Assembly (NCBI RefSeq): GCF_001787335.1
Contig: NZ_CP014674.1
Location: 310,001-374,000, forward strand
Direction: 5' to 3'
Length of the DNA: 64,000 bases
Source of the DNA: Kozakia baliensis
GTDB lineage: Bacteria > Pseudomonadota > Alphaproteobacteria > Acetobacterales > Acetobacteraceae
Part shown: positions 57,150 to 64,000 of the stretch, one piece after another
How the letters are laid out: each line of letters opens with the position of its first letter
Position numbering within the stretch: position 1 is the stretch's first letter
The notes under the pieces: model-generated
Database searches by the model: none
Seen by the model: the letters and a program-made list of their open reading frames with translations, nothing else
What the model was told of the DNA's origin: nothing
Made by a program: the position numbers and the translations under genes

Positions 57150-57491
57150 CTATCGGCTGGCGGTTACATGCCTTGCGGGAGAGGAAAGAGTTGTCGTGCG
57201 AGGCCCGTATTTTCGCGAGATGGGTGTTCGGTTCGAAGTCCGATGGGTGGCGGACATAGTCGGCGGCGATTTGGGGATATGCGCTCCAGGCTGATCTTGT
57301 GCCAAATGCGGGTTGGTCCAGTTCTGTTCTGTGGGGTTCTGCGTCGACCATGAGCGATCTTTCATTTTGACAGCATCCTCCGCCGTCGGTGAAAATTGAT
57401 CGTTCTCACGTGTCGTCGTGGGTTGTGAGAATGCGCTATTCCCACAAAGGCTTATTCCTACAAAAACCAGCGTCGCCATAAGCTTCCGCAT
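57150..57491 (-). CDS. Small secreted protein, function unknown
   Basis: A 113-residue protein with a signal peptide (MRKLMATLVFVGISLCGNSA-FS) and a polar, Pro/Asn/Thr-rich mature part (NPTEQNWTNPHLAQDQPGAH). I recognise no family. It starts at the ATG at 57491; GGGA lies about 10 bases upstream. It is monocistronic; the hairpin at 57085-57117 is downstream of its stop. Confidence 0.5.
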   Translation of the reverse strand: MRKLMATLVFVGISLCGNSAFSQPTTTRENDQFSPTAEDAVKMKDRSWSTQNPTEQNWTNPHLAQDQPGAHIPKSPPTMSATHRTSNRTPISRKYGPRTTTLSSPARHVTASR

Positions 57492-57772
57492 CAATCACGT
57501 TCCCTGTTCATCCATGTCGAATGGGGTATTTACGCGAATGTCGAGAACGTGGTTCAATATTAAGTGTTCGCTTCGGTTAAACGCGCCTGGCGTTCTGATC
57601 GGCAGGCTTGAAGTAAAACCGGCCTGTTGCACAGCTTCATGTCTACGAAAGACGGGTTCCGGCAACGAGAATAACGTGGCGGCCTGAGATTGAGGGCGTC
57701 ACGTAAATCCGACAATGTTGCCGGCCGGGCGCGTACGAAGCATTCGTGTTGTTAAGTGCATAATCGCCGAAT

Positions 57773-57993
57773 ATTCGAACTTATTCTCAAATTCGAACAA
57801 TAGACCGTTCTAAGCAGGGCCTTAAGAGTGAGCCAAAATCGCACTTTTCGTAAATCATTGCAAATCAAGCGATTTTTAGAAAATGGCGGAGAGAGTGGGA
57901 GCATTCTCCGGACAGGCCACAAGATGTTGATTTCATTGTGCCTATTAGCACAACATCTTGGGTTATCCACAATGTGCCACAGACAAGTGCCAC
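57773..57993. repeat. Repeat patch with DnaA box and nested inverted repeats
   Basis: Two ATTCGAAC (57773, 57791), an inverted repeat CAAGATGTTG/CAACATCTTG (57920-57960) whose arms overlap an inner TTGTGC/GCACAA palindrome (57936-57953), a perfect DnaA box TTATCCACA (57963-57971), and two GTGCCAC (57974, 57987). Together they look like an operator or origin-like cluster. The region 57492-58012 is otherwise empty. Confidence 0.5.
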
Positions 57994-58012
57994 ACGCGGG
58001 AGATAGGGTCAA

Positions 58013-58255
58013 TCAGCCAGTCCTGGCAAGTTGCTCCACTCGCCCGACGCATGCGGTTACCGTGAACTCGTCATCGTCATCAAGCCCATCGTCCCAGTCG
58101 ATGGTTACGACGACTACGATTTCAGGGTCGTCTAGCTCTCCTTCGAGCCATTCCGACAACTGCTCGGGCGTCCATCCTTCCTCCGCCCGGATTTCAAGAC
58201 CGTCTGACAGCGGCCCCTCGGGCATTTCTTTGAAATAAGACAGATGCCTCCAGTC
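58013..58255 (-). pseudogene. 3' part of a small acidic protein, cut by the IS3 element
   Basis: About 80 residues remain, with no natural start: the frame runs into the IS at 58256 and the apparent Met is inside the IS. It reads WRHLSYFKEMPEGPLSDGLE ... GWTPEQLSEWLEGELDDPEI, ending with VEQLARTG. It is acidic (DWDDGLDDDDEF). I do not recognise it. The C-terminus is probably intact, so an N-terminal part was lost. Confidence 0.55.
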
Positions 58256-58322
58256 TGGACTTGTGACGATTTTGTTCCGGTGCATTGAGCGTTTTAAGCT
58301 TGATCAGGAGAGGCACGAGATC

Positions 58323-58601
58323 ATGGCTGTGAAACAAACGAAAGAATTTCGCCGTGAGGCGGTGAGGATTGCCCTGAACAGCGGTCTGTCCCGCAAGCGG
58401 GTGGCAACTGATCTGGGGATTGGCAAATCGACGCTGGGACATTGGGTTTCGCAGTATCGAACCGCCGATCTGTCAACACCTGAACCACAGGCAGACCTGG
58501 CCCGTGAGAACGAGCGTTTGCGCCTTGAGAACCGCGTCCTGCGGGAGGAGAGGGAAATCTTAAAAAAGGCCACGCAGTTCTTCGCGAGACAAAAGCCATG
58601 A
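58323..58601 (+). CDS. IS3-family OrfA
   Basis: A 92-residue helix-turn-helix protein, MAVKQTKEFRREAVRIALNS, with a leucine-zipper-like C-terminus (ENERLRLENRVLREEREILK). ATG 58323 has AGGAGAG upstream. It overlaps OrfB by ATGA, and TTAAAAAAGG near the 3' end could allow frameshifting to OrfAB. Confidence 0.88.
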   Translation: MAVKQTKEFRREAVRIALNSGLSRKRVATDLGIGKSTLGHWVSQYRTADLSTPEPQADLARENERLRLENRVLREEREILKKATQFFARQKP

Positions 58602-59455
58602 GGTTCGCCTTCATCTGTGAGCATCGTGACCGCTGGTCCATCGACAGACTGTGTCGGGTTTTGCGAGTCTCCACACGCGGCTATCGCGCCTGGATTTCCA
58701 GACCCGTTTGCCAACGTCAGCGCACCGACCTGAAGGTCCTGGCGCATATCCGGGAGCATTATGCCCTGAGCAATCAAACCTATGGCCGTCCCCGGATGAC
58801 CGCGGAACTCAAAGAGGCGGGGCTCAATGTCGGTGAGCGTCGCGTCGGGCGGCTGATGAAAGTCAACGGCATCCGTCCTGTGCGCACACGCCGGCATAAA
58901 GTCACGACCGACAGTCGGCACGCTCTCGCTTTCGCGGATAATGTTATAAACGGTAATTTCCTGGCCAACGCCCCTAATCGGAAATGGGCTGGTGACATCA
59001 GCTACATTTGGACCAACGAAGGCTGGCTTTATCTGGCCGTCGTCATCGACCTGTTCAGTCGTCGCGTCATCGGCTGGGTGGCAAGTGACCGGATGAAAAA
59101 GGATATCGCCATCCGGGCGCTCGAAATGGCAGTACGTCTGCGCAATCCGTCGCCCGGATGCGTCTTCCACTCTGATCGTGGCAGCCAATATTGCTCACAC
59201 GATTTCCAGAAGAAACTGACGGAATGCAGGATGGTGCCATCCATGTCCGGCAAGGAAAACTGCTTCGATAATGCCGCCGTCGAAACCTTCTTCAAAACTC
59301 TGAAGGCTGAATTGCTCTGGCGACAGATCTGGCCAACGCGGCGGCAGGCAACCGCCGTCATCTTCCAATACATCAACGGATTTTATAATCCGCAGCGGCG
59401 CCATTCATACCTCGGCAGCATTAGAACGCTCGCTTTCGAGGCCAAAGTCGCCTAA
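58598..59455 (+). CDS. IS3-family OrfB transposase
   Basis: A 285-residue DDE integrase-core transposase. Residues include RKWAGDISYIW (first D), VFHSDRGSQYCSHDF (second D) and NAAVETFFKTLKAEL (E), the IS3-group DDE pattern with the 35-residue spacing. Intact. Confidence 0.9.
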   Translation: MRFAFICEHRDRWSIDRLCRVLRVSTRGYRAWISRPVCQRQRTDLKVLAHIREHYALSNQTYGRPRMTAELKEAGLNVGERRVGRLMKVNGIRPVRTRRHKVTTDSRHALAFADNVINGNFLANAPNRKWAGDISYIWTNEGWLYLAVVIDLFSRRVIGWVASDRMKKDIAIRALEMAVRLRNPSPGCVFHSDRGSQYCSHDFQKKLTECRMVPSMSGKENCFDNAAVETFFKTLKAELLWRQIWPTRRQATAVIFQYINGFYNPQRRHSYLGSIRTLAFEAKVA

Positions 59456-59492
59456 CAAGATCACATGTCGGCACAAAACCGTCGCAAGTCCA

Positions 59493-59703
59493 ATCCTTGC
59501 CTGTATCGCCCGATGCCACCTTCGCGAATTGCCCATTCCACGCATATAGCGAATGTGTGCTGACCCCAAGCCGTTGCGAAACTTCCGCTACCGGATATCC
59601 CCGTTCGGTAATCTGCGCCACCGCATCACGCTTGAACTCATCACTGAAATTGGGCTTCCCCATCAAGGCTTCCTGTCCTCATTTTTAGGAACCTGAGCGT
59701 CCA
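59493..59703 (-). mobile_element. Truncated IS3-family element (OrfA start and one terminal repeat)
   Basis: The leftward protein MGKPNFSDEFKRDAVAQITE, RGYPVAEVSQRLGVSTHSLY is a typical IS3 OrfA helix-turn-helix. It is cut after GDTGKD at the end of the 58256-59492 element. The outer end TGGACGCTCAGGTTC (reverse complement, at 59703) is its terminal repeat. OrfB is missing. Confidence 0.75.
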
Positions 59704-59711
59704 GAAATCTA

Positions 59712-60520
59712 GGCTCTGTTAGTTCTTGATATGATCTGCTGCGGCTGCGATGCAGATGACGGAGATGAAGGAAGCGGCGGTTTTGTCGTATCGAGTGGCA
59801 AAGGCTCTCCATTCCTTGAGGCGCGCCCATAGGTTCTCGACCAGATGGCGGTGCCGGTAGGCCCATTTCGGGCACGAGACGGGCAGCTCGTTTCGTTTGG
59901 GCGGAATGACCGGCCGTGAGCCTCTGCTCCACAAGTCTTCACGAAACCGGTTCGAAGCATATCCCCGGTCACAGACAACATAGCGCGGTGCGCCCGGCAA
60001 CGCGTCCAGGAGCGCCATGGCAGAGGGCAGTTCGTGCGCCTGTCCTGGCGTCAGGGTGAACGACAGGGCTTTTCCGTGCCCATTGGCCGCTACGCAGACC
60101 TTGCTGCCAAAGCCTCCACCTGATCGGCCAAGCGCCTGACAATCGCCTCGGCGCTTTCGAAATCCCCCTTTTTGGCCGCTCCCGCCGCCTTGTGATGCGT
60201 CCTGATATTCGTGCCATCGAGAAAGACCATCTCCAAGGCTGGATCCCGGTCTTTCGCCCGTTCAAAGAGTGCTTCCTAGACGCCGAGTTTCGCCCATCGA
60301 ATGAAAAGCTGGGCTGCGGTCCACCAGGGGCCGTTCTGGTGACGCCAGAAGATCGCCGACACCGTCTGACGCAAGTGGCGTGGCGGTGTTTTACCCCTGG
60401 GCCGCACCGCCTCGATCAAAGGCTCCCAGACCCGCCACGCATCATCGGAAATCACAGACTGCATCATGTTCATCATAAAAAGCTATGCAGACCCACTGTA
60501 TCTTCAAGCCATAACAGGCC
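59712..60520 (-). mobile_element. IS5-family (IS427-like) insertion sequence, CTA duplication, defective
   Basis: Ends GGCTCTGTTAG (left) and GGCCTGTTATGG (right, reverse complement). Flanking CTA at 59709-59711 and 60521-60523 is the target duplication. It carries a two-frame transposase with a premature stop. Its target CTA is the left CTAG of the IS481 element. Confidence 0.82.
59719..60476 (-). pseudogene. IS427-like transposase with nonsense codon and frameshift site
   Basis: Leftward: MQSVISDDAWRVWEPLIEAV, RPRGKTPPRHLRQTVSAIFW, FIRWAKLGV, then TAG at 60278-60276, then EALFERAKDRDPALEMVFLD and GTNIRTHHKAAGAAKKGDFE. At A5G5 (60164-60173) the reading passes to another frame: GRSGGGFGSKVCVAANGHGK, VVCDRGYASNRFREDLW, HLVENLWARLKEWRA. 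The slippery site is normal for this IS group; the TAG replaces an expected Trp (TGG), so this copy is probably dead. Confidence 0.8.
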
Positions 60521-60524
60521 CTAG

Positions 60525-61603
60525 CTGTCAGGTTGTGAGACGTCATTGGGACGGCGTATCGTGGGCTATTGCCGCTTACGCCCCCTGGTTTGACGTTGAA
60601 CGCCGGAGTGATTGTTGATGCATCAGATCCATCCGCAAGCCCGCACCACACCTGTCGTCCGGGCCGAAATTGCACACTCGATGGAAGGGACCGGGGTGTT
60701 GGCGCGACGCTTCGGCGTCAGCGACGAGACGGTGCGCAAATGGCGCAGGCGTGGAGCCGAGGGATGCACGGATCGAAGCAGTAAGCCCCGGTTACTGGCC
60801 TGGAAAACGACCGAGGAAGAGCGCGCGATTGTCTGTCATCTTCGTCGCGCCACCGAATTCGGGCTCGATGACCTGACGTTCGTGCTGCGGCACTTCCTGC
60901 CTCACCTCAACAGAGATAGCGTCTGGCGTATTCTTAAGGACGCAGGGCTCAACCGACGGCCGACGAAGGAGAAAATTTGTCCCGTGCGCGGCGACGGCAC
61001 ATTCCGGGACTACGACCTGGGCTATGTCCATATCGACGTGAAGCATCTGCCGAAGCTGCAAACCAAAGATGGCGAGGCCCGTAAACGCTTCCTGTATGTC
61101 GCGATCGACCGCTGCTCACGTTTCGTGCATCTGGCCGTCTACGACGCCGAGAATGCTGCCAATGCCGTCGATTTTCTAAAGACCGTCAAAACCGCCTTTC
61201 CTTTCCGGATCACGCATATCCTGACCGACCGAGGCTCGTGCTTCACTGCAGACGCCTTCGAGAAAGCCTGTCAGAATGTCGATCGTCGGCGAACCAGAGC
61301 GTATTCCCCTCAGACGAACGGTATGGTCGAGCGGTTCAACGGTCGCATCGCAACCGAGGTTCTGCCGATCAACGTCGCACACCACACGGATCTCGAAGTC
61401 CTGCTGCATGGGTTCAATCACGCCTATAACCTGCGCCGACAGCGGGTTCTGGGCGGCCTTTCGCCTACCGCCAAAGTCGCCGAGCGCCTCAGGCAGAGAC
61501 CACGTCTGCGTAATCGAAGCTATAAAACTATGACAGAAGTCAGTATCATGAACGACGTCGACTGTATCATGGTTTACGCCAATGACGTCTCACAACCTGA
61601 CAG
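60525..61603 (+). mobile_element. IS481-family insertion sequence (complete, 1079 bp, CTAG duplication)
   Basis: Perfect inverted ends CTGTCAGGTTGTGAGACGTC on both sides. Flanks are CTAG at 60521-60524 and CTAG at 61604-61607, the target type known for IS481. The left CTAG was later split by the IS427-like element. The transposase is intact. Confidence 0.88.
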
Positions 61604-61607
61604 CTAG
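60618..61607 (+). CDS. IS481-family transposase
   Basis: A 329-residue DDE transposase. Helix-turn-helix RRFGVSDETVRKWRRRG near the start; first Asp in GYVHIDVKHLPKL, second in HILTDRGSCFT, Glu in NGMVERFNGRIATEVL. I chose ATG 60618, with GGAG 9 bases upstream. The stop TAG (61605-61607) comes from the CTAG target duplication, not from the element itself. Confidence 0.9.
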   Translation: MHQIHPQARTTPVVRAEIAHSMEGTGVLARRFGVSDETVRKWRRRGAEGCTDRSSKPRLLAWKTTEEERAIVCHLRRATEFGLDDLTFVLRHFLPHLNRDSVWRILKDAGLNRRPTKEKICPVRGDGTFRDYDLGYVHIDVKHLPKLQTKDGEARKRFLYVAIDRCSRFVHLAVYDAENAANAVDFLKTVKTAFPFRITHILTDRGSCFTADAFEKACQNVDRRRTRAYSPQTNGMVERFNGRIATEVLPINVAHHTDLEVLLHGFNHAYNLRRQRVLGGLSPTAKVAERLRQRPRLRNRSYKTMTEVSIMNDVDCIMVYANDVSQPDS

Positions 61608-61620
61608 GGGCTATTCACCC

Positions 61621-62902
61621 TTACAACCAAACTCTCATGTCAAAACCAATGATTGAGGCATTGCGGATTTTTCCTGTTCCTCCTGGACGCCAAGCATATT
61701 GATAATCCGGTGAAAAGTATACGCCTTGCACCACTCTGATACGATAGGTAAGTTCGATGCCAGATTGCTCGGTCGCCATCAGTGTGCGACCGCTCATATT
61801 CTGCGGCTGGTAAAAGGCGGGAAAATTTTTGCCGTAGCGATACCGCCACCAGTAAATTCCAAAACCATCAAGTGGGCGAGACTTGATCTGGCCGTAATCG
61901 ATAAGACCAACATAATCCTGTTCCGCGAGCGGGGAAATCGACTCTGTTGAATGACCCCAGCCTCCCATGAGGATGACCCCAGTACTTTCGAACTTTCCGT
62001 TACGGACGAGCATCTGGTCAAAAGCGATGTAATTTAGCAATTCTCCATGTTTCCGGTCTAGAGAAACGTCGTTGTAATTATATCCAGACGTATCGTAGAG
62101 TATGCCAGCCTTCCAATGTCCCATGAGACGATCCTCACCAAGTTGCGGCTCCCAGCCGAACTCCGCTGCCGTCACTAAGCCGTCCGACTGATACCAGTTC
62201 GTTCCAGCAGTCCCGCCTTTTTTACTGTTCGAATTATAAAGGCCGATGGCGATATAACTGTCTGGGGTCGGACGGAATTTCAGATTCGACCCCCAGGCTG
62301 AGCCTGGTGAGGAAGCATAGCCAGCGAGTTGGGTTGTCAGTCGTGGCTGGCCGCAAATCGTGACATTCGAGAATGTGCAGCCTAGGAGAGAAAAATCATA
62401 GTCAGGACCTACAGCATAACGCCCAATGATCCAGCGTAGGCGCTCTTTAAGAAATGTTTTTTGCAGATAGAAATAAACTAGCTTCTGAATAACGTTACCG
62501 CCACCGCCATAGATTTGTGCTGGGGTAAACATGGAGTCACCAAGCGCGTCGGTGCCAAGGGAGCGTCCCGCGCGCTGGTCAGTACGTAAGATGATGCTCG
62601 TGTTTTCCCAACCGAGAAGCTTGTTCATATCGAAATTCGTCGAAATGGTTTCTTGTGATGCGTAATCCTGCTTTTTGTGCATCCCGCCCGTTACGTTGGC
62701 CATAACCTGCCCCCAATAAATCAGCGATAGATCAACACCCTTGTTGGACAAATATCTTCTGACATCGCCGAACGGTGCACCGTCGAAAGCATGCTCGGTG
62801 GTATATTCCGGTTGCAAAGGCTGTTTCACATAGGGAAGACTGTCCGTCGTCGAAAGATTTGGGACTTTGGATGGTGTGAGATAACGGAGGTTCTGGCCCA
62901 TC
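61621..62902 (-). pseudogene. OprB-type porin truncated at the N-terminus by an IS3 element
   Basis: About 425 residues of an OprB-like porin. YLSNKGVDLSLIYWGQVMAN, TDQRAGRSLGTDALGDSMFT, PAQIYGGGGNVIQKLVYFYL, YASSPGSAWGSNLKFRPTPD, RTLMATEQSGIELTYRIRVV and the end IIGFDMRVWL are intact. The signal peptide and the first mature residues are gone; the frame enters the IS at about 62903. So it has no export signal or promoter and is probably dead. It is a paralogue of the 36113 porin. Confidence 0.82.
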
Positions 62903-62914
62903 TGGTTATGCTGT

Positions 62915-63895
62915 TTAGGCGGCACGCTGCTGATGAAGCAAGCGCCGTTTCTGGATGGTGTCGCGTTTGATACGCTCACGTTCGAGCAGGATAGCCTGGC
63001 CCCGTCCAAGCCAGACATCGGCCGGGGTGAGATTGTTCAGGCTCTCGTGATACCGGCGGTGGTTATAATTTTCGACGAATGCTTCGATCTGCTGCTCGAG
63101 ATTGCCTGGCAGGTAGTAATGCTCAAGAAGCACGCGGTTCTTGAGGGTCTGGTGCCACCGCTCGATTTTTCCCTGCGTCTGGGGATGGTTCGGGGCGCCG
63201 CGGACATGATCCATTGCGTGCTGATCCAGCCATTTCGCGAGTTCGTCGGCGACATAGCACGGACCGTTATCGGAGAGCAGGCGCGGTCGATGTTTCACCT
63301 TGACCTGATCCAGGCCTGACGCCTGCAGGGCCAGTTCCAGCGTGTCCGTCACATCGGACGCCGCCATGGTCGTGCACAGCTTCCAGGCGATGATATACCG
63401 CGAGAAATCGTCAAGGATGGTCGACAAGTAAAACCATCCCCAGCCGATCACCTTGAGATAGGTGAAGTCCGTCTGCCAGAGCTGGTTCGGCGCTGTTGTT
63501 TTCGTATGGAAGTTCTCCGCCGCCTTGATGACGATGAATGTCGGGCTGGTGATCAGGTCACGGGCCTTAAGCAGGCGATAGACCGAAGCTTCCGAGACGA
63601 AATAGCTCCGTTCGTCCGTAAACCGCATGGCGATTTCCCGTGGCGACAGTTGCGGCGCCTCCAGCGCCAGATCGACGATCTGTGCGCGGATATCATCGGC
63701 GATGCGGTTCCACGTCCGGTTGGGGCGGGACGGCCTGTCCGCCAAGGCTTCCGGGCCGCCCGTCCGATACAGATCATACCAGCGGTGGAAGGTCGAACGC
63801 GGGACGCCGATCTTCTCCAGAACCTGGCGAACTGAGAGGGCCGACTGCTCGACGAGGCGGATGATCTCGAGCTTTTCCGACGCTTCATACCTCAT
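62915..63895 (-). CDS. IS3-family OrfB transposase
   Basis: A 326-residue protein with an N-terminal helix-turn-helix (LSVRQVLEKIGVPRSTFHRW) and the DDE core: LWQTDFTYLKVIGWGWFYLS (D), RLLSDNGPCYVADELAKW (D), QGKIERWHQTLKNRVLLEH (E). The start ATG at 63895 overlaps the OrfA stop (ATGA). Intact. Confidence 0.9.
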   Translation of the reverse strand: MRYEASEKLEIIRLVEQSALSVRQVLEKIGVPRSTFHRWYDLYRTGGPEALADRPSRPNRTWNRIADDIRAQIVDLALEAPQLSPREIAMRFTDERSYFVSEASVYRLLKARDLITSPTFIVIKAAENFHTKTTAPNQLWQTDFTYLKVIGWGWFYLSTILDDFSRYIIAWKLCTTMAASDVTDTLELALQASGLDQVKVKHRPRLLSDNGPCYVADELAKWLDQHAMDHVRGAPNHPQTQGKIERWHQTLKNRVLLEHYYLPGNLEQQIEAFVENYNHRRYHESLNNLTPADVWLGRGQAILLERERIKRDTIQKRRLLHQQRAA

Positions 63896-64000
63896 GCGGG
63901 GTCTCCCCCATCCCCGATCATGCTTTTTTTGAGCAGGCGTAGCTCCAGCGTCTGCTCGGCCACCACTTCCTTGAGAGCGCGTGCCTCGTCGCGCAGATGA
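63892..64000 (-). CDS. IS3-family OrfA (C-terminal part only)
   Basis: The leftward end of OrfA, LRDEARALKEVVAEQTLELR, LLKKSMIGDGGDPA, then TGA. The coiled-coil part and CTCAAAAAAAGC (possible slip site) are usual. The N-terminus is beyond the window edge. Confidence 0.75.
   Translation of the reverse strand, partial: HLRDEARALKEVVAEQTLELRLLKKSMIGDGGDPA

Larger units (their letters stand above)
58256..59492 (+). mobile_element. IS3-family insertion sequence (complete, 1237 bp)
   Basis: Terminal repeats TGGACTTGTGACGATTTTGT (left) and TGGACTTGCGACGGTTTTGT (right, reverse complement) match at 18 of 20. The two overlapping ORFs are intact. No target duplication is visible: the left flank is host sequence, the right flank is another IS3 element, so a deletion or recombination happened after insertion. 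Confidence 0.85.
62903..64000 (-). mobile_element. IS3-family insertion sequence (right part off window)
   Basis: Left end TGGTTATGCTGTTTAGGCGG at 62903 is inferred from the TG start usual for IS3 ends and from the point where porin similarity begins. The second end is outside the window. It carries OrfB and part of OrfA. Confidence 0.75.

Noticed and set aside
57418-57687. 89-codon rightward open frame
   Set aside because: It overlaps the signal-peptide end of the 57150 gene on the other strand and shows no coding feature.

Overview
The window looks like chromosomal DNA of an acetic acid bacterium (Alphaproteobacteria, Acetobacteraceae). This is inferred from gene content: copper-resistance genes, alcohol, aldehyde and polyol dehydrogenases, OprB-type porins, pyruvate phosphate dikinase with its DUF299 regulator, and many insertion sequences. 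The genus cannot be fixed from the sequence alone.

Layout. 1-1.8 kb: Mla-type phospholipid ABC transporter (ATPase cut by the window edge, plus permease). 1.9-7.5 kb: copper block. A small His/Cys/Met-rich secreted protein, CopA oxidase and CopB run leftward; CopZ and a P1B copper ATPase run rightward. A CsoR-like operator lies between them. 7.5-9.2 kb: adenine deaminase. 9.2-14.1 kb: A+T-richer surface-polysaccharide-like area (flippase, glycosyltransferase) enclosing a graveyard of deletion-fused remnants (GMC oxidoreductase, epimerase, LysR, DadA/NagA). 14.5-18.3 kb: alcohol and aldehyde dehydrogenases and a secreted protein. 18.3-21.0 kb: a radical-SAM/UdgX DNA-repair pair with a perfect LexA box. 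21.4-24.8 kb: glycosyltransferase plus glycogen-debranching-type glucosidase. 25.1-28.5 kb: orphan nuoL-nuoM pair. 28.6-32.9 kb: small protein, WrbA, a porin behind a triple Pho box followed by the stranded C-terminus of an OprO/P phosphate porin, and a DUF2501 protein. 33-34.7 kb: an IS5-family element between two pseudogenes. 34.7-37.5 kb: LysR regulator and OprB porin. 37.9-41.5 kb: pyruvate phosphate dikinase and its regulator. 42-49.4 kb: MetH, an AcuI/YhdH-like reductase and a large MscS-type channel. 49.7-56.8 kb: a seven-gene polyol uptake and oxidation cluster. 57.1-64 kb: two small ORFs, an origin-like or operator-like repeat patch, then a stack of five insertion sequences that truncates an OprB porin.

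How it fits together. Several units serve periplasmic metal, carbon and phosphate handling: copper export and oxidation, polyol import with oxidation by dehydrogenases, sugar and phosphate porins, and gluconeogenic PpdK. The rest of the story is genome decay. At least six gene remnants and five IS copies show deletion, frameshift and IS activity. The two most informative regulatory signals are the Pho-box array in front of a porin that seems to have replaced a phosphate porin, and the LexA box at the start of the rSAM-UdgX pair. No tRNA, rRNA or CRISPR array was seen.
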